Shown: piece after piece, positions 5,243 to 5,436 of the stretch
Numbering within the stretch: the first letter of the stretch is position 1
Layout: each line of letters opens with the position of its first letter
Assembly: GCA_030613835.1 (NCBI GenBank)
Contig: JAUWLH010000117.1
Location: 1-5,436 of the forward strand
Length of the DNA: 5,436 nucleotides
DNA from: Candidatus Bathyarchaeota archaeon
GTDB taxonomy: Archaea > Thermoproteota > Bathyarchaeia > TCS64
Direction: 5' to 3'
Made by a program: the position numbers and the translations under genes
The notes under the pieces: generated by a model
Told to the model about the DNA's origin: nothing
Databases searched by the model: none
Seen by the model: the letters and a program-made list of their open reading frames with translations, nothing else

Positions 5243-5436
5243 CCGCCAGTGGTGATATCACTATCTTCATTTATTACAATCAAATATTTTATCCTCATTT
5301 CACCATAACTCTTAGTTATAGCTTCCTTTGAGTTTCTAGCTATTATATTAAGCATCCTCGAGCTCTCAGCCTCGATAATCTACTAGGCGAGTATACTTCA
5401 AAACGCTTACAAGACAAGAGAACTACAACTAAGAGC
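5243..5436 (-). mobile_element. Putative edge of an integrated element
   Basis: Sequence right of the tRNA fragment is AT-rich: positions 5261-5436 are about 35% GC by hand count, against 65% for 5041-5100 in alr. The change coincides with the point where the tRNA stops matching. No complete gene is seen. One minus-strand frame is open from 5379, with ATG at 5355, runs about 38 residues (MLNIIARNSKEAITKSYGEM, then RIKYLIVINEDSDITTGG), and continues through the tRNA fragment to TAG at 5172-5170. I do not recognise it. Another minus-strand frame is open from the right edge to TAA near 5343. By the usual tRNA-integration geometry the element extends right and an intact tRNA lies at its far end. 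The assignment is inference from junction and composition. Confidence 0.4.

Noticed and set aside
5309..5435. Inverted repeat CTCTTAGTT (5309-5317) and AACTAAGAG (5427-5435) as terminal repeats of an element
   Set aside because: Nine bases in a short AT-rich stretch can occur by chance; no element gene or target duplication supports it.

Overview
The window reads as archaeal chromosome. The strongest pointers are ribosomal protein S8e, SRP19 and Gar1, which are archaeal/eukaryotic-type families and here form one cluster. Promoters look like TATA boxes about 26 nt ahead of very short leaders or leaderless starts. The combination of an SMC-ScpA-ScpB operon, HypE and a GC-rich coding style fits a euryarchaeal lineage, perhaps Thermoplasmatota; the phylum is inference. 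TAG ends at least four of the eight recognised genes, which argues against a pyrrolysine-decoding methanogen.

Layout from the left. Positions 1-1614 (+) hold a tightly overlapping smc(3' end)-scpA-scpB operon for chromosome condensation; both kleisin-partner genes start at TTG codons overlapping the previous gene. Positions 1540-2562 (-) hold hypE, the [NiFe]-hydrogenase CN-ligand maturation enzyme. Its 3' end overlaps the 3' end of scpB by 75 bp on the opposite strand. Positions 2563-2946 form a divergent intergenic region with a 39-codon remnant of a CBS-domain gene (-), a T-tract, the hypE promoter and the S8e promoter with an 18-bp dyad just before its TATA box. Positions 2947-3959 (+) carry rps8e, srp19 and gar1 (translation, protein targeting, rRNA pseudouridylation). 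Positions 3947-5119 (-) carry a full-length bacterial-type alanine racemase, convergent with gar1 and overlapping it by 13 bp, with a leaderless-type promoter.

The right end (5120-5436) is the most unusual part. Downstream in the tRNA sense comes a T-tract; before it lies the 3' end of a tRNA gene (T arm, acceptor 3' strand, discriminator A) on the minus strand with no matching 5' half in the window. Exactly there composition falls to about 35% GC (hand count, 61 of 176 bases). This is the signature of a tRNA attachment site at the border of an integrated element whose body lies to the right, beyond the window. An unrecognised reading frame runs from the AT-rich side through the tRNA fragment.

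No CRISPR array, rRNA gene or insertion sequence is visible.
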